Source: CAVTWS01 sp963738445
Lineage (GTDB): Bacteria; Actinomycetota; Acidimicrobiia; Acidimicrobiales; SHLQ01
Direction of reading: 5' to 3'
NCBI GenBank assembly: GCA_963738445.1
Contig: CAVTWS010000010.1
Span: 114,822 to 178,821 of the forward strand
DNA: 64,000 nucleotides
The notes below the pieces were generated by a model. That model was not told the DNA's origin. It ran no database searches and saw nothing but the letters and a program-made list of their open reading frames with translations. This document shows, one piece after another, positions 44,917 to 55,430 of this stretch. How positions within the stretch are numbered: position 1 is the stretch's first letter; each line of letters starts with the position of its first letter. A program made the position numbers and the translations under genes.

Positions 44917-46848
44917 TCAGGCGGTGGCGATGGTGACGGTCTCGCCGGGGCGTATGAGCTCTCCGGGGTCGGGGGTCTGCCCGAACACGGTGCCGTTCGG
45001 CGCGCCCTCGAGCCGGACGTCGAATCCCAGCGCCCGTAGCTCGGCATCGGCGTCGTCCGCAGACAGGCCGTCGACATCCGGGACCTCGATCGGGCACAAC
45101 CCGTCCGAGACGCTGATCTCGACGGTGCTGTCGGCGGGCACCTCGGTACCTTCGGCCGGACCGACCGAGACGACCGAGCCGACGGCGACGGTGTCGCTGC
45201 ACGCGTCCAGCCGGACCGCAACGAGGCGCAACCCGGCGACCTGGGCGGCGGCATCGTCGTAGGTGAGTCCGGCCAGCCCGGCGGGCACCACCCGCGGCGC
45301 CGGGCCCTGCGAGATGACCAGCGTGACCTCCGAACCCTGGGGCAGCTCGGTGGTGCCTTCGGGTACCTCGAGGCGGATGACGGCACCCGGCGGGACGATG
45401 TCGTCGAACCCCGGCACCTGCGGCCCGCCCACGAGACCGACGTTGGCGAGGCGGCGGGTGGCCTCCTCGATGGCGGTGTTGGCGACATCGGGCAGCCCGA
45501 CCAGGGGCGGCCCATCAGAGAGCACCAGGGTGACCGTCTCGCCCTCGGCCAGATCGGTGCCGGCGGTCGGTTCGGTGCGCACGACCTGGCCTGCTTCGAC
45601 GAGCGGGGTGCGCTCCCCCGCCGTGGTCACCTCGTAGCCCAGATCCTCGAGCGCGGCCTGCGCCGCCTCGGGGCTGAGGCTGATGACCTCCGGCAGGGTG
45701 TGGGTCTGCTCACCGGCGAGGACGGAATAGACGGCGTAGCCACCGACCCCGACCGCAGTCAGCACGACCAGCACCAGGAGGGCCCGGGGCCAGCGCCGGC
45801 GGCGTCGGGTCAGACCCGGGATGTCACCCGTCGCCACCTCGGTGGCGGTGGGGGCGGCGCCGCGGCGCTTCTTCGAGGGCCGCTCGGCGCTGGTGGGCAC
45901 CCGGCGACCCGCAGCCGCGGGAGAGGGAGCCGGCGCGACCACCGTGAGGTCTCGACCGTGATCGACGATGCGGGACGCCGGCGTGATGGCGCCGGCCAGC
46001 GGCAACGGCTTGGGCCGGGGCAGACCCTCGGCCGCGGCCATGAGCGCGGTGGCGAACTCGCCGGCATCCGGGCGCAGCTCGGGATCGGGATCGGCCGCCC
46101 GGGCGACCGCGGGCCGCAACGCACCGAGCTCGATCGGGGGGACGAGAATGGCGTCGACCCGTGCCATGAGCGTGCCGACGGACGTGTCGGCGGCGAAGGG
46201 CACGGTGCCCGTGACGGCTTCGCACAGGACCAGGGCCAAGGCGTACACGTCGGACCGCTGATCGACGGGGAGCCCCTTGGCCTGCTCGGGCGAGGCGTAC
46301 CGGTACGTGCCGACGACACTCCCGGTCGGCTCGGTGACCGACGCTTCGGCGAGCGCCCGGGCCAGCCCGAAGTCCACGATCCGGAGGCGACCTTCCTCGT
46401 CGAACAGCAGGTTCGCCGGCTTGATGTCGCGATGGACGAGGCCACGCCGATCCGCGTGGTCGAGCCCCCGGGCGGCGGCGAGGCCGACGGTGACGGCCTG
46501 CGACGGGGTGAGGCGCGTGCCCGAATCGAGCAGGGCCCGGAGCGATCCTCCGCCCAGGTACTCGGTGACGAGGTAGGGACCGTCGTCGTTGCCCCAGTCG
46601 TGAACCGCCAGGATGTGGGGGTGGTTCAACGCCGCTGCGGCCTGGGCCTCGGCGCGGAACCGGCGCAGGAAGCTGTCCTCGCCCGCCACGGTGGGGCGCA
46701 GGATCTTGACGGCGACGCGGCGGCGCAAGGTCGTGTCGTCGGCCAGGTACACGTGGGCCGAGGCCCCGGAGCCGATGCACGCGATCAGCCGGTATCGGCC
46801 TCCGAGCACCCGCCCGACCTGGAGATCGGCGGCGCTGGTGGTCATCAT
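44917..46848 (-). CDS. Serine/threonine protein kinase with four PASTA repeats
   Basis: 643 residues. The kinase domain is at 17-275: IGSGASAHVYLA (glycine loop), K48 in VAVKIL, HRDIKPANLL, DFGLARA, and SPEQ in YRYASPEQAKG. A basic juxtamembrane region is followed by one helix at about 365-387 (ALLVLVVLTAVGVGGYAVYSVL). Four extracellular PASTA domains then occupy about 395-643, each ending in a TVTLVLSDG- or VTLVISQG-like strand. Such PknB-type kinases sense muropeptides and control cell-wall growth and division. The usual pknA/rodA/pbpA neighbours are absent. Confidence 0.94.
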   Translation of the reverse strand: MMTTSAADLQVGRVLGGRYRLIACIGSGASAHVYLADDTTLRRRVAVKILRPTVAGEDSFLRRFRAEAQAAAALNHPHILAVHDWGNDDGPYLVTEYLGGGSLRALLDSGTRLTPSQAVTVGLAAARGLDHADRRGLVHRDIKPANLLFDEEGRLRIVDFGLARALAEASVTEPTGSVVGTYRYASPEQAKGLPVDQRSDVYALALVLCEAVTGTVPFAADTSVGTLMARVDAILVPPIELGALRPAVARAADPDPELRPDAGEFATALMAAAEGLPRPKPLPLAGAITPASRIVDHGRDLTVVAPAPSPAAAGRRVPTSAERPSKKRRGAAPTATEVATGDIPGLTRRRRRWPRALLVLVVLTAVGVGGYAVYSVLAGEQTHTLPEVISLSPEAAQAALEDLGYEVTTAGERTPLVEAGQVVRTEPTAGTDLAEGETVTLVLSDGPPLVGLPDVANTAIEEATRRLANVGLVGGPQVPGFDDIVPPGAVIRLEVPEGTTELPQGSEVTLVISQGPAPRVVPAGLAGLTYDDAAAQVAGLRLVAVRLDACSDTVAVGSVVSVGPAEGTEVPADSTVEISVSDGLCPIEVPDVDGLSADDADAELRALGFDVRLEGAPNGTVFGQTPDPGELIRPGETVTIATA

Positions 46849-46997
46849 GGCCGAAGGCTAGTCCCCCGCAACCCGCTGATGGTGGCTCTCCCACCACAAC
46901 GAGTGAGATCGACCCGACCGGGTGCTGAGACCCCGTGACACCCCCGGTTCCGCGGCCCGGGTGACCGCCACAGCGATTCGGATGGCAGGATGGAGCC

Positions 46998-47399
46998 ATG
47001 ACCGTGCAGCAACGTCTGGTGGTCGCCGCGATGATCATCGCCGCCGTCGGGTTGATCGCCGTCGCCTACGCCTTGGCCGACACCGACGACACCACCACGG
47101 CCAACCCCGCCTTCGAGGTGCTGATCCCTGCGCCGGCCGCCGAGATCCTCGCTCAGGACCGCGTCGGTGTCGACCTGGCCCCCGGGTACGACGCCGAGCT
47201 CACCATCGACGGGATACCGATCCCGGCCGACCAGTTGAACCGGGTCGACGCCCTCAACGAAGTCACCTTCCAGCCCGGCCCGGACAGGGAGTTCGAGAGT
47301 TGGCCCGGTGGTCCCAACTGCGTCGAGGCGACGTACTGGCTGATCGCCGCCGGTCGCGACGATGCCGAGTCCTTCGTCTGGTGCTTCGAGGCCACGTAG
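46998..47399 (+). CDS. Small membrane-anchored hypothetical protein
   Basis: 133 residues. One N-terminal helix (LVVAAMIIAAVGLIAVAYALA, about 7-27) is followed by a small extracytoplasmic domain with Cys in GPNCVEATYW and VWCFEAT that may pair. AEILAQDRVGVDLAPGYDAELTIDGIPIP resembles actinobacterial single-pass proteins of unknown function. It is divergent from the kinase gene. Confidence 0.7.
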   Translation: MTVQQRLVVAAMIIAAVGLIAVAYALADTDDTTTANPAFEVLIPAPAAEILAQDRVGVDLAPGYDAELTIDGIPIPADQLNRVDALNEVTFQPGPDREFESWPGGPNCVEATYWLIAAGRDDAESFVWCFEAT

Positions 47400-47439
47400 C
47401 ACCTGCGGCTCAGGCGTTTCCGGCCCGGAAGGGCGGCCC

Positions 47440-48075
47440 TCAGAGCCCGACCAGTGCCTCAAGCTCCTGCATCGCCGAGTCGATGTCAGCCCCGGCCACC
47501 ACGCCGCCCATCCCGAGCGCCCGAGCCGCGGCCACGTTGCTCTCCACATCGTCCACGAACACGACCCGGGACGCCTCCGCACCCATCCACTCGAGGGCCA
47601 GCAGGAAGATCCCGGGATCGGGTTTGCGGATACCGACGGCACTGGAGTCGACGATGTGCTCGAACGCGGAGACGTCGAGCATGCGTTTCCATCCGTCCGC
47701 GAACTCGGCGATGTTGTTGGTGACGAGGGCGTGGCGCACGCCTCGTCGGGTGCAGGCCTGCAGTGTCCTCATCGATCTCGCTCCCCGCGCCGGCCCGTCG
47801 GCACCGCCCATCCGGGAGAACAGGGCGCCGCTGTCAAAGGCCACTCCGGCCGACGCCGCCTGCTCCTGGATCACCGCGACGGCCTCGGCGACGGTCACCT
47901 CGCCCCGCTCGAGCCGGTGCCATGGGTGATCCGTGTCGGCGTGGTACGGACCGAAGACGAGATCGCGGAGCTGCTCGGCCGGGAGCCCGAGCTCCGCGGC
48001 ATAGGTCTCGACCCCGACGAAGGGCGAGGAGGTGAACACGCCGCCGAAGTCCCACAACACCACGTCGACGTTCAC
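47440..48075 (-). CDS. HAD-family hydrolase (epoxide-hydrolase N-terminal/phosphatase type)
   Basis: 211 residues from GTG 48073-48075, chosen for AGGAGG 5 nt upstream. Motif I is degenerate in its second Asp (VLWDFGGVFT in place of DxD). Motif II is the T in LVTNN, motif III is K in GIRKPDPGIF, and motif IV is FVDDVESNVAAARALGM. The DFGGV form is usual in the subfamily related to the epoxide hydrolase N-terminal domain. The substrate is unknown. Confidence 0.85.
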   Translation of the reverse strand: MNVDVVLWDFGGVFTSSPFVGVETYAAELGLPAEQLRDLVFGPYHADTDHPWHRLERGEVTVAEAVAVIQEQAASAGVAFDSGALFSRMGGADGPARGARSMRTLQACTRRGVRHALVTNNIAEFADGWKRMLDVSAFEHIVDSSAVGIRKPDPGIFLLALEWMGAEASRVVFVDDVESNVAAARALGMGGVVAGADIDSAMQELEALVGL

Positions 48076-48117
48076 GAGACCTCCTGCGGTCCGGCCCATC
48101 GGGCCGATACGGACGGG

Positions 48118-49401
48118 TCAGATTCTGTCCGATGGCGCGCCGGTGACCCCAGCCCGAGGCGGAACCCGGGCGAGCACCGCCTTCAGGTACGCGCCTTCCG
48201 GGAAACCGATCGGGTGATCGACCGCGTGCGCAGTACGGGCCTGGATCTGGAGCTCGATCCCCCGAGCCGCCGCCACCTCCCCCACCAGGGCATGGAACTC
48301 GTCGGCGCCGATCCGACTCGAACACGAGGCCAGGAACACCAATCCACCGGGCTCCACGAGATCGAGGCTGAGGCCGACGAGGCGACGGTAGGCCCGGCGG
48401 GCGTCTGGGACCTGGGACACGCTCGAGGCGAACGACGGCGGGTCGACCACGACCAATCCGTATCGGTGCCTCGTGGTAGCGAGGTCGGCCATGATGTCGA
48501 ACGCGTCGCCGCACCGGATGTCGTGGCGGCATGACGCCACACCCCCCAGCGCCCGGTTCCGGGCCAGGTTGGCGACCGCGGAGTCGAGCGCCGGCTGGCT
48601 GATGTCGACCGAGGTCACCGCGGTTGCCCCGCCGGCGGCGGCGGCCAGCGAGAACCCGCCGGAGCAAGCGAAGACGTCGAGCACGGTCCGACCGGTGGCG
48701 ACACTGCCGACGAGGCGGCGGTTGTCCCTCTGGTCGAGGAAGTACCCCGTCTTGTGACCGCGCACGAGGTCGGCCTCCAGGTCGAAACCGGACTCCCGGA
48801 ACGACACCGGGCCGGTTACCTCGGCCCCGAGGAGGGCATCGCCTTCGTCCCAGGGGGCGGACCAGACGGTCGGGGACGAGCGGAGCTGGCGGGACCAACG
48901 CACCACGACCTGGTCGAGCCCCACGGCCTCCGCCACCAGCTCGGCCACGGTGGCGATGTGAGGTACCCACGCCTCGCTGTAGACCTTGACCACCCCGACC
49001 GTGTCGTACCGATCGACGACCAGACCACCGAATCCGTCGTTCTCACCGTGGATCAGCCGGTAGGCCGTGGTGTCGTTGCCGACGGCGAGCCCGACCCGCC
49101 GCTCCAACGACGTGTCGATCCGCGAGCGCCAGAAGGCCTCGTCGACCGGCAACGGAGCGCCGTGGTGCAGCACCCGGATCCGGATGGGCGACGACGGATC
49201 CCACAGCCCGATGGCCACGAACCGCCGGCGATCGTCGAACACCACCGCCAGGTCGCCGGGCTGCCCGGCGTGGGACACCGAGCGAATCGAACGGTCGAAC
49301 ACCCACGGATGGCCACCGCGCACCTGGCGCAGACCGTCCGGGGTCAGGCGGACGGCCAGGCGGGGCCGGACTGAAGCCGGCGTCGTTGCGGGCGTGGTCA
49401 T
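48118..49401 (-). CDS. Class I rRNA methyltransferase (RlmI/PUA type)
   Basis: 427 residues. An N-terminal PUA-like part (LRQVRGGHPWVFDRSIRSV) is followed by an OB-like segment (ENDGFGGLVVDRYDTVGVVKV) and a Rossmann methyltransferase domain with VLDVFACSGGFSLAAAAGGA, VTSVDISQPALDSA and the catalytic motif VVVDPPSFASS. The last Cys block is FLASCSSRI. This is the layout of RlmI, which methylates a 23S rRNA cytosine; the exact site is inferred. The ATG overlaps the ligA stop. Confidence 0.86.
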   Translation of the reverse strand: MTTPATTPASVRPRLAVRLTPDGLRQVRGGHPWVFDRSIRSVSHAGQPGDLAVVFDDRRRFVAIGLWDPSSPIRIRVLHHGAPLPVDEAFWRSRIDTSLERRVGLAVGNDTTAYRLIHGENDGFGGLVVDRYDTVGVVKVYSEAWVPHIATVAELVAEAVGLDQVVVRWSRQLRSSPTVWSAPWDEGDALLGAEVTGPVSFRESGFDLEADLVRGHKTGYFLDQRDNRRLVGSVATGRTVLDVFACSGGFSLAAAAGGATAVTSVDISQPALDSAVANLARNRALGGVASCRHDIRCGDAFDIMADLATTRHRYGLVVVDPPSFASSVSQVPDARRAYRRLVGLSLDLVEPGGLVFLASCSSRIGADEFHALVGEVAAARGIELQIQARTAHAVDHPIGFPEGAYLKAVLARVPPRAGVTGAPSDRI

Positions 49402-51482
49402 GTCGACGCCATTTCCCCAAGGGCCGGTAGTTCGCCGCCGGCCGGCAGGTCGCCCGTGGCCAGCAGCTGTTCGAACCCGGCCAGGTCGAGGATGGGGATG
49501 CCCAGCTCCTCGGCTTTCGTGAGCTTCGAGGCCCCCGGCGATTCGCCGACCACGAGGGCGAGGGTCTTCTTGGACACCGAGCCCGGCGACTTGCCCCCCG
49601 GGAGGTGATGGCGAGCTCGGCCGCTTCGCGGGAGTAGCCGGGCAGTGAACCGGTGACGACCACCGCCTGCCCGGCGAGGACCTGGGGGACATCGGCCGGC
49701 GCCGGCCCTTCGATGTTGACGCCAGCCGCCCGCAGGCGTTCCAGCAGGGAGCGGTTGCGCTCGTCGGCAAACCAGGCGTGGACCGCCACGGCGATGGTCG
49801 GCCCGATGCCATCGACCGCCGGCGAGCTCCGCGACCGTGGCGTCCTGGATCCGGTCGAGGTGACCGAACGCTCGCGCCAGGGTCTCCCCGGTGGTGCCGC
49901 CGACGTGAGGAATGCGCAGGCCGAAGAGGAATCGCCCCAACGAGCGGGACTTCGACTGCTCCAGGGCCGAGGCCAGGTTGGTGACCGAGAGATCGCCGAA
50001 CCCTTCGAGGGCGCGCACCTGGTCGAGGTCGATCGAGTAGAGGTCCGCGACATCGTCGATGAGGCCGAGCGAGACGAACAGGTCGATGCGCTGCTCGCCG
50101 AAGCCTTCGATGTCCATCGCGCCGCGTGAGACGAAATGCTCGATGCGACCCCGAACCTGACGGGGGCACTCCGGGTTGGGACAGAACGTGAAGGCACCGC
50201 CGGCGGCCCGTACCAACCCGTGGTGGCACACCGGACAGGTGGTCGGGAAGGTCCAGGGCACGCTCGTGGCGGGCCGCTCGGCCAGGACCGGGCCGACGAC
50301 TTCGGGGATGACATCGCCGGCCCGGCGCACGATCACCATGTCGCCGGGCCGCACGTCCTTGGCGGCCACCTGATCCTGGTTGTGGAGAGTGGCCGTGCCC
50401 ACGGTGACGCCGCCGACGAACACCGGCTCCAGCCGGGCGAACGGCGTGGCGACGCCCGACGGCCCGATCGAGATCTCGATGTCGACGAGGCGGCGTGATG
50501 CGCTCCTCCGGTGGCAACTTGTAGGCGATCGCCCACCGTGGCGCTTTGGACGTGGAGCCGAGCGTGCGTTGGAGACCGACGGTCGTCGACCTTCACGACG
50601 ACACCGTCGAACTCGTAGTCGTAGTCGTGGCGATGCTGATCGTGGTGGGCGATGAACGCCTCGACCTCGTCGATGGTCGCGACCCGCGGGTGTGATCGTT
50701 GACCGGGAGACCGAGCGAGCCGAGGTAGCCCGAACGTGTCGTGGTGCGAGGCGAGCTCGGGGCCCGCCCTCCACCTGACCCAGTTGATAGGCCCAGAACG
50801 ACAGCTTGCGGGTGGCGCTGATGGAGGCGTCCTTCTGGCGGAGCGACCCGGCGGCCGCATTGCGGGGGTTCACGTACGGTTTGCCGCCGATCGCTTCGAC
50901 CGCCGCGTTGATGGCGGCGAAGGTGGAGCGGCGGCAGGTACACCTCCCCCCGCACCTCGATGACCGTGGGGGCGCCGGGCGGCAACTGGTGCGGCAGATC
51001 GGCGATGGTCATCACGTTGGCGGTGACATCCTCACCGGTGCGGCCGTCGCCACGCGTGGCGGCCTGCACGAGCCTCCCCTGCTCGTAGCGGACCGACACC
51101 GCCAGCCCGTCGAACTTGAGCTCGCAGGCGAACGCGGCGGGCGGCGAGCCGTCGAGGCGGCGGACGATGCGCTCGTACCAGCTGCGCAGCTCCTCGACCG
51201 AGAAGACATTGTCGAGCGACATCATCGGCACCGAATGGGCGACGGGGGCAAACGCCGTCGACGGGGCGCTGCCGACGGTCTGAGTGGGCGAATCGGCCTC
51301 GATCAGATCGGGGTGCGACTCCTCGAGATCCCGCAACTCGCGGACGAGGAGGTCGTAGTCGGCATCGGGGATCTCGGGTTCGTCGTGCTCGTGGTACCGC
51401 TCGTTGTGATGGCGGATCTGCGCGCGAAGGCCTGGATGCGGAGCTCGACCTCAGGGGCGATCGGGTCGGCGGGATCGGTCAC
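49398..51482 (-). CDS. ligA: NAD-dependent DNA ligase (multiple frameshifts)
   Basis: The full family length is present from GTG 51480-51482 to TGA 49398-49400, but the frame changes near 51425, 50935, 50770, 50720, 50600, 50510, 49810 and 49605. The parts in order are: DADYDLLVRELRDLEESHPDL (Ia), SLDNVFSVEEL, the adenylated Lys in CELKFDGLAVSVRYEQG, RGEVYLPP, NPRNAAAGSLRQKD, YEFDGVVVKVDD, the zinc Cys set CPVCHHGL...CPNPECPRQ, helix-hairpin-helix repeats, and a BRCT domain (VVVTGSLPGYSREAAELAI...ASKLTKAEELGIPIL). It seals nicks in replication and is essential, so the breaks are almost surely sequence errors. Confidence 0.9.
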
Positions 51483-51537
51483 GGGAGCGATCCTACCGGC
51501 GACCCCAGACCAGGCCGGGCCGGCCGCGCGGGCCGGA

Positions 51538-52491
51538 GTGGTCACGACGCCGACCGGCGTGCGAGCGTGCGCGAATGGCTGGCCCGCGTCGTCCGAACCC
51601 GGGTCCGCCGGTCGTCGCGCCGAACGGATCGCCCTCTGGTCGCTCTTGCTGCTCTGGCTCGCGGCGCCGTTCACCATCGGAGCGACCCTGGCCGAGGCAC
51701 TCGACAGCGTCGACGCGACTGCCCGCACCGTCGCCTCCCTGGTGGCGTGGGCCGGATGGGCGGGGGCCCAGGCCGCCATCCTCCTGCCCCGCACGCTCAC
51801 GCTCACCGTCGTCCGCACCGTGATACCGGCGGGCGTGCCCGCCGCGGCCTGGGCGGCCTGGGATGCGTCGTTCGACGTCACCGCCGGTGCCGGGCTCGGC
51901 GTCGCCGTCGCCGCCACCGTCGTCGCCCTGTGCGCCGCCACGGCGGATACGTTCGTCGACGGCTCCTCCTATGGCGCCGAGCGCCGACTGTCGCTCAGGG
52001 CCCGACCCGCCCTCCTGCTCGGGCCGGTGCCCCTGGCGTGGGCGCTCGTGGTGGCCGGGGTCGTGGTCGGCCCGGTGCTGCTGGCCGCAGGAGCGGTGGG
52101 TGCTCGGAGGCCGTCACCTCCGTGGTGCTCGGTAGCGGCGCGGCCCTCGCCGCCCGGGCCCTGCACCGGCTGTCGAGACGATGGCTCGTGTTCGTCCCGC
52201 CGGATTGGTCGATCCACGACCTTCTGTCGCTCCGGGAACCCGTCCTGTTCCCCCGGCACGGCATCACCGGGTTCGGTCCGGCCCGCCAGGAGAGCACAGC
52301 GTCCGCGTTCGACCTGACCGGCGGTGCCGTCGGGTCTGGCCCTGCGCTTGGAACTGGTCGCTCCGGTCGACCTGCCCCGGATCGGGCGGGGTGAGCCGGA
52401 CCTGGTGTCAGCGGGCGCCGTGCTGGTGAGCCCGGGCCGGCCCGGGGTGTGCGTGGCCGAAGCGTTGCACCGCCGGTTCCCCATCGCCTGA
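51538..52491 (+). CDS. Membrane protein of unknown function (frameshifted)
   Basis: About 315 residues from GTG 51538, divergent from ligA. Four hydrophobic segments lie in the first half (IALWSLLLLWLAAPFTIGATL; VASLVAWAGWAGAQAAILLP; AGLGVAVAATVVALCAATA; GPVPLAWALVVAGVVVGPVLLAAGAV). A C-terminal domain carries RRWLVFVPPDWSIHDLLSLREPVLFPRHGITGFGPA and LRLELVAPVDLPRIGRG. Frames change near 52110 and 52335. No family is recognised. The tail overlaps the end of mnmA on the other strand by about 80 bp, which may be an artefact of the errors. Confidence 0.65.
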
Positions 52492-53545
52492 AGCGGCGAT
52501 GCCGCCGCCGAGGACGTGGTCGCCGTCGTACAGCACGATGCTCTGGCCGGGCGCGACCCGCCGCTGGGGGGTCCGCCACACCAGGCGATCGTCGCGAAGC
52601 TCGGCGCGGCACGGGGATGCCGTGGGCGCTGACCTGAACGGTCACCGGCCCCGGGGCAGGCGGCTGGTCCGCCCACACGACGTCGACGAGATCGACGTGG
52701 TCGGTGAGCAGGTCGGCCCGACGGCCGAGGGTGACCGTCGCCGACGGCACATCGACCTCGACCACGTAGCGACGATCGCCGCCGGCGAGCGCCGAGCCCC
52801 TTGCGCTGGCCGATCGTGACCAGCTCGACCGCTTCGACCCGAGCCACCTCGGCGCCCTGCTCGATCGACCACGCGGCCCTCGGTGAGCGCCGATCCGCTC
52901 GCCCGAGGAACCGCTCGTCGACCGTCGCCGGGCCGTGATGAAGCACACGTCCTGGCTGTCCGGCTTGGATGCGGTGCGCAGACCCCGGGCGGCCGCGATG
53001 TCCCGCACCTCGGCCTTGGTGAGGTCGCCGATCGGGAGGAGCAGCCCGGCCAGCACGTCCTGACCCAGCATGTACAACACGTAGCGACTGGTCCTTCGCC
53101 CGGTCGGCGGCCCGGGCGATCCGCGGCGTCCGCCGTCGGATCGTTGCGACGACCCGGGCGTGGTGGCCGGTGGCGACGGCGTCGAAGCCGAGCGCCTCGG
53201 CGCGGCGCAGCAGGACGTCGAACTTCAGGTGCCGGTTGCACTCGATGCACGGGTTCGGCGTGCGGCCCTGCGGCGTGGGCCTCGACGTAGGGATCGACGA
53301 CATGCGTCTCGAACGTCGTCGCCGAAGTTGAAGACGTGATGGTCGATGCCGAGCCGGTCGGCCACGCGCCGGGCATCGTCGACGTCGGCCACCGAGCAGC
53401 AGCCCGAGTCGCTGTCGCCGCCCCACAACTTCATCGTGACCCCGGTGACATCGTGCCCGGCGTCGAGCAGGAGCGCCGCCGCGACCGAGGAGTCGACTCC
53501 GCCGGACATCGCCGAGCATGACCTGCGGTCTGCCGGCGTGCTCAC
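52408..53545 (-). CDS. mnmA: tRNA-specific 2-thiouridylase (frameshifted)
   Basis: Starts at GTG 53543-53545, overlapping the cysteine desulfurase stop. The PP-loop MSGGVDSSVAAALL appears after one frameshift, then KLWGGDSDSGCCSVADVDDARRVADRLGI, the catalytic Cys region (NPCIECNRHLKFD), ALGFDAVATGHHARV, DQSxRVLY-like (DQSLRVVH/YMLGQDVLAGLLLPIGDLTKAEVRDIAA), SKPDSQDVCFI with the second Cys, GQRKGLG and a C-terminal barrel. At least six one-base shifts occur. With a sulfur donor it 2-thiolates U34 of Lys, Glu and Gln tRNAs. The exact end is uncertain (52408 to about 52490). Confidence 0.87.
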
Positions 53546-54692
53546 GCGGCTCGCGACCGGAGTTGGGCGACGGCGACCGGGACGGCCTCCAGCGCGTGAT
53601 CGACATCCGCGGCGGTGCTCGTCGGTCCGAGCGGTCAGGCGCACCGACCCCCGGATGTCGGCGTCGGCCAGGCCCATGGCGACGAGCACGTGGGAGAGCT
53701 GCTGGGCCCCGCTCGGCACACGAGGCTGCGGCCGAAGCGTCGACACCGGCCTGTTCGAGCAGGAACAGCAGGGCCTCGCCCTCGACGTCCGGAAACCGGA
53801 CATGGGCGTGGCCGGGGAGGCGATGGTCGCGGCGTCTCGGATCCGCCCGTCTCGACGAGTCCGGGCACGCGAGTCGAGCAACCCGTCGAGCAGCCGGTCC
53901 CGCAGGCCGCGGACGCGGGCGACTTCGGTTGAACGGTGCTGCGATCAGGGCGCTGACGGCGGCGCCGAGCCCGACGATGCCCGGCGACGTTGTGCGTGCC
54001 GCTCCGCCGCTCCCGCTCCTGGCCGCCGCCGAGCACGCAGGGGCGAGATGGCGACCCCGGACGCGGACCGCCAAGCACGCCGACGCCTTGTGGACCGCCC
54101 GAACTTGTGGCCGCTGAGGAGATCAGGTCGGCCGGACGCGGCCGCAGATCCGCGACGTCGAGCCACGGCATGGCCTGCACCGCGTCGGTGTGGAGACGGC
54201 ATCGGGCGCCAGGCGACGCACCAGGCGCGGCGACGGCTTCGAGGGGTTGGACGATGCCGGTCTCGTTGTTGGCCACCATCACCGACACGAAGGACACGTC
54301 GGTGTCGAGGGCACTCGCCAGCGCGTCGAGATCGATGACCGCCTTCGGGGGTGACGGCGCACGACCGCGCCGCCGCGGGCATGGACGGGGTCGAGCACCG
54401 CGTGATGCTCGATCGCCGAGCACGACCGCCCGTCCCGGGCGCGCGGCGAGCGAGCCGAACACGGCGAGGTTGTCGGCCTCGGTGCCGCCGACGTGAAGAC
54501 GATGCCGCCCGGGTCGGCCCCGAGGGCGGCCGGCCACGATGTCGCGAGCTGTCGTCGACGGCCCGGCGGGCACTCGCGCCGAGCGATGCGCTGCCCGACG
54601 GGTTGCCGACCCGTTCGGTGAGCCACGGCAGCATGCGCCGCGACCGCAGCCGGGCGCACCGGGGTGCTCGCCGCGTGGTCGAGATACGTCAC
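53542..54692 (-). CDS. Cysteine desulfurase, IscS/NifS type (frameshifted)
   Basis: From GTG 54690-54692 (TYLDHAASTPVRPAAVAAM) to TGA 53542-53544. Recognisable parts are WLTERVGNPSGSASLGASARRAV, the GIVFTSGGTEADNLAV block, VSVMVANNETGIVQPLE, LHTDAVQAMPWLDV, DLIS-x-HKFGGPQGVGVL with the PLP Lys in the HK pair, and GGGQERERRSGTHNVAG. The frame shifts about every 100 bp. It supplies persulfide sulfur; linkage to mnmA by a stop/start overlap suggests tRNA thiolation. I see no Fe-S scaffold gene beside it. Confidence 0.85.
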
Positions 54693-54737
54693 CCACCCAT
54701 TGTGGTCCCGGTTCTCCTCGTTGCGGCGGCGGACGGA

Positions 54738-55430
54738 TCAGGGGCGGTTCGAGAAGTCGTTCCAGAGGGCGAACTCGGCGCCGGGACGACGGGGTGTGTC
54801 CCGGAAGTCGGTGCCGACGGTGTAGGCGATCGGGAACAGGCCGACCTGCGTCCACTTCTCGCAGGGCACGCCGAGACGTCGGCCACCTCCCGCTCGCGCC
54901 AGCAAGCTGAGCGTGGTCCACGCCGAGCCCAGGCCCCGCGAGCGCAGCGCCAGCATGAACGACCACAGCGGTCGGGATGATCGAGCCCCACCGACTGGCC
55001 TGCCAGAACACGTCGCTGCGGTCGGCTGGCGCCACCGTCGCCCGTAGCCTCGTCGCGTGCGGCCGGCGACCAGGGGGAAGCACAGCACCGGCACCTCGTG
55101 CAGGTGGTCGTGCAGGTAGTACGACGCTCCGGCCGAGCCTTCTGCTGCTGCGCGTAGCTGCGGTCGACGTTGTCCTCCGGCGCGTCGGTGCGAGGCCGGG
55201 CCACGAAGACGCCATCGCGGCGCGGTAGATGTCGGCCAGCTCGGCCTTCCGTTCGGGGTCGTCGACGAAGACGAACCGGTACGACTGCTGGTTCGATCCG
55301 TTCGGGGCGTGCACGGCGAGATCGAGGCACTGCTCGATCACCTCGCGCTCTACCGGGCGGTGCGAGGTCGAGACGCTGCCGGACGGAGGGCGTGGTCTTC
55401 AGCAGGACATCGGGATCGTGGACGACGAGG
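54738..55430 (-). CDS. Nitroreductase-family flavoprotein (frameshifted)
   Basis: The N-terminal part reads DVLLKTTPSVRQRLDL and, after a shift near 55370, EVIEQCLDLAVHAPNGSNQQSYRFVFVDD, the FMN-binding opening of nitroreductases. Later come VLCFPLVAG, SIIPTVWSFMLALRSRGLGSAWTTL, EKWTQVGLFPIAYTVGTDF and the end NDFSNRP at TGA 54738-54740. Several one-base shifts occur. The start is not resolved because the frame runs on from the SnoaL-like gene. It is likely an NAD(P)H or F420-linked reductase. Confidence 0.75.

Noticed and set aside
49398..51482. ligA as a pseudogene
   Set aside because: Every conserved block is present in order and the gene is essential; breaks are single-base and cluster with those in neighbouring genes.
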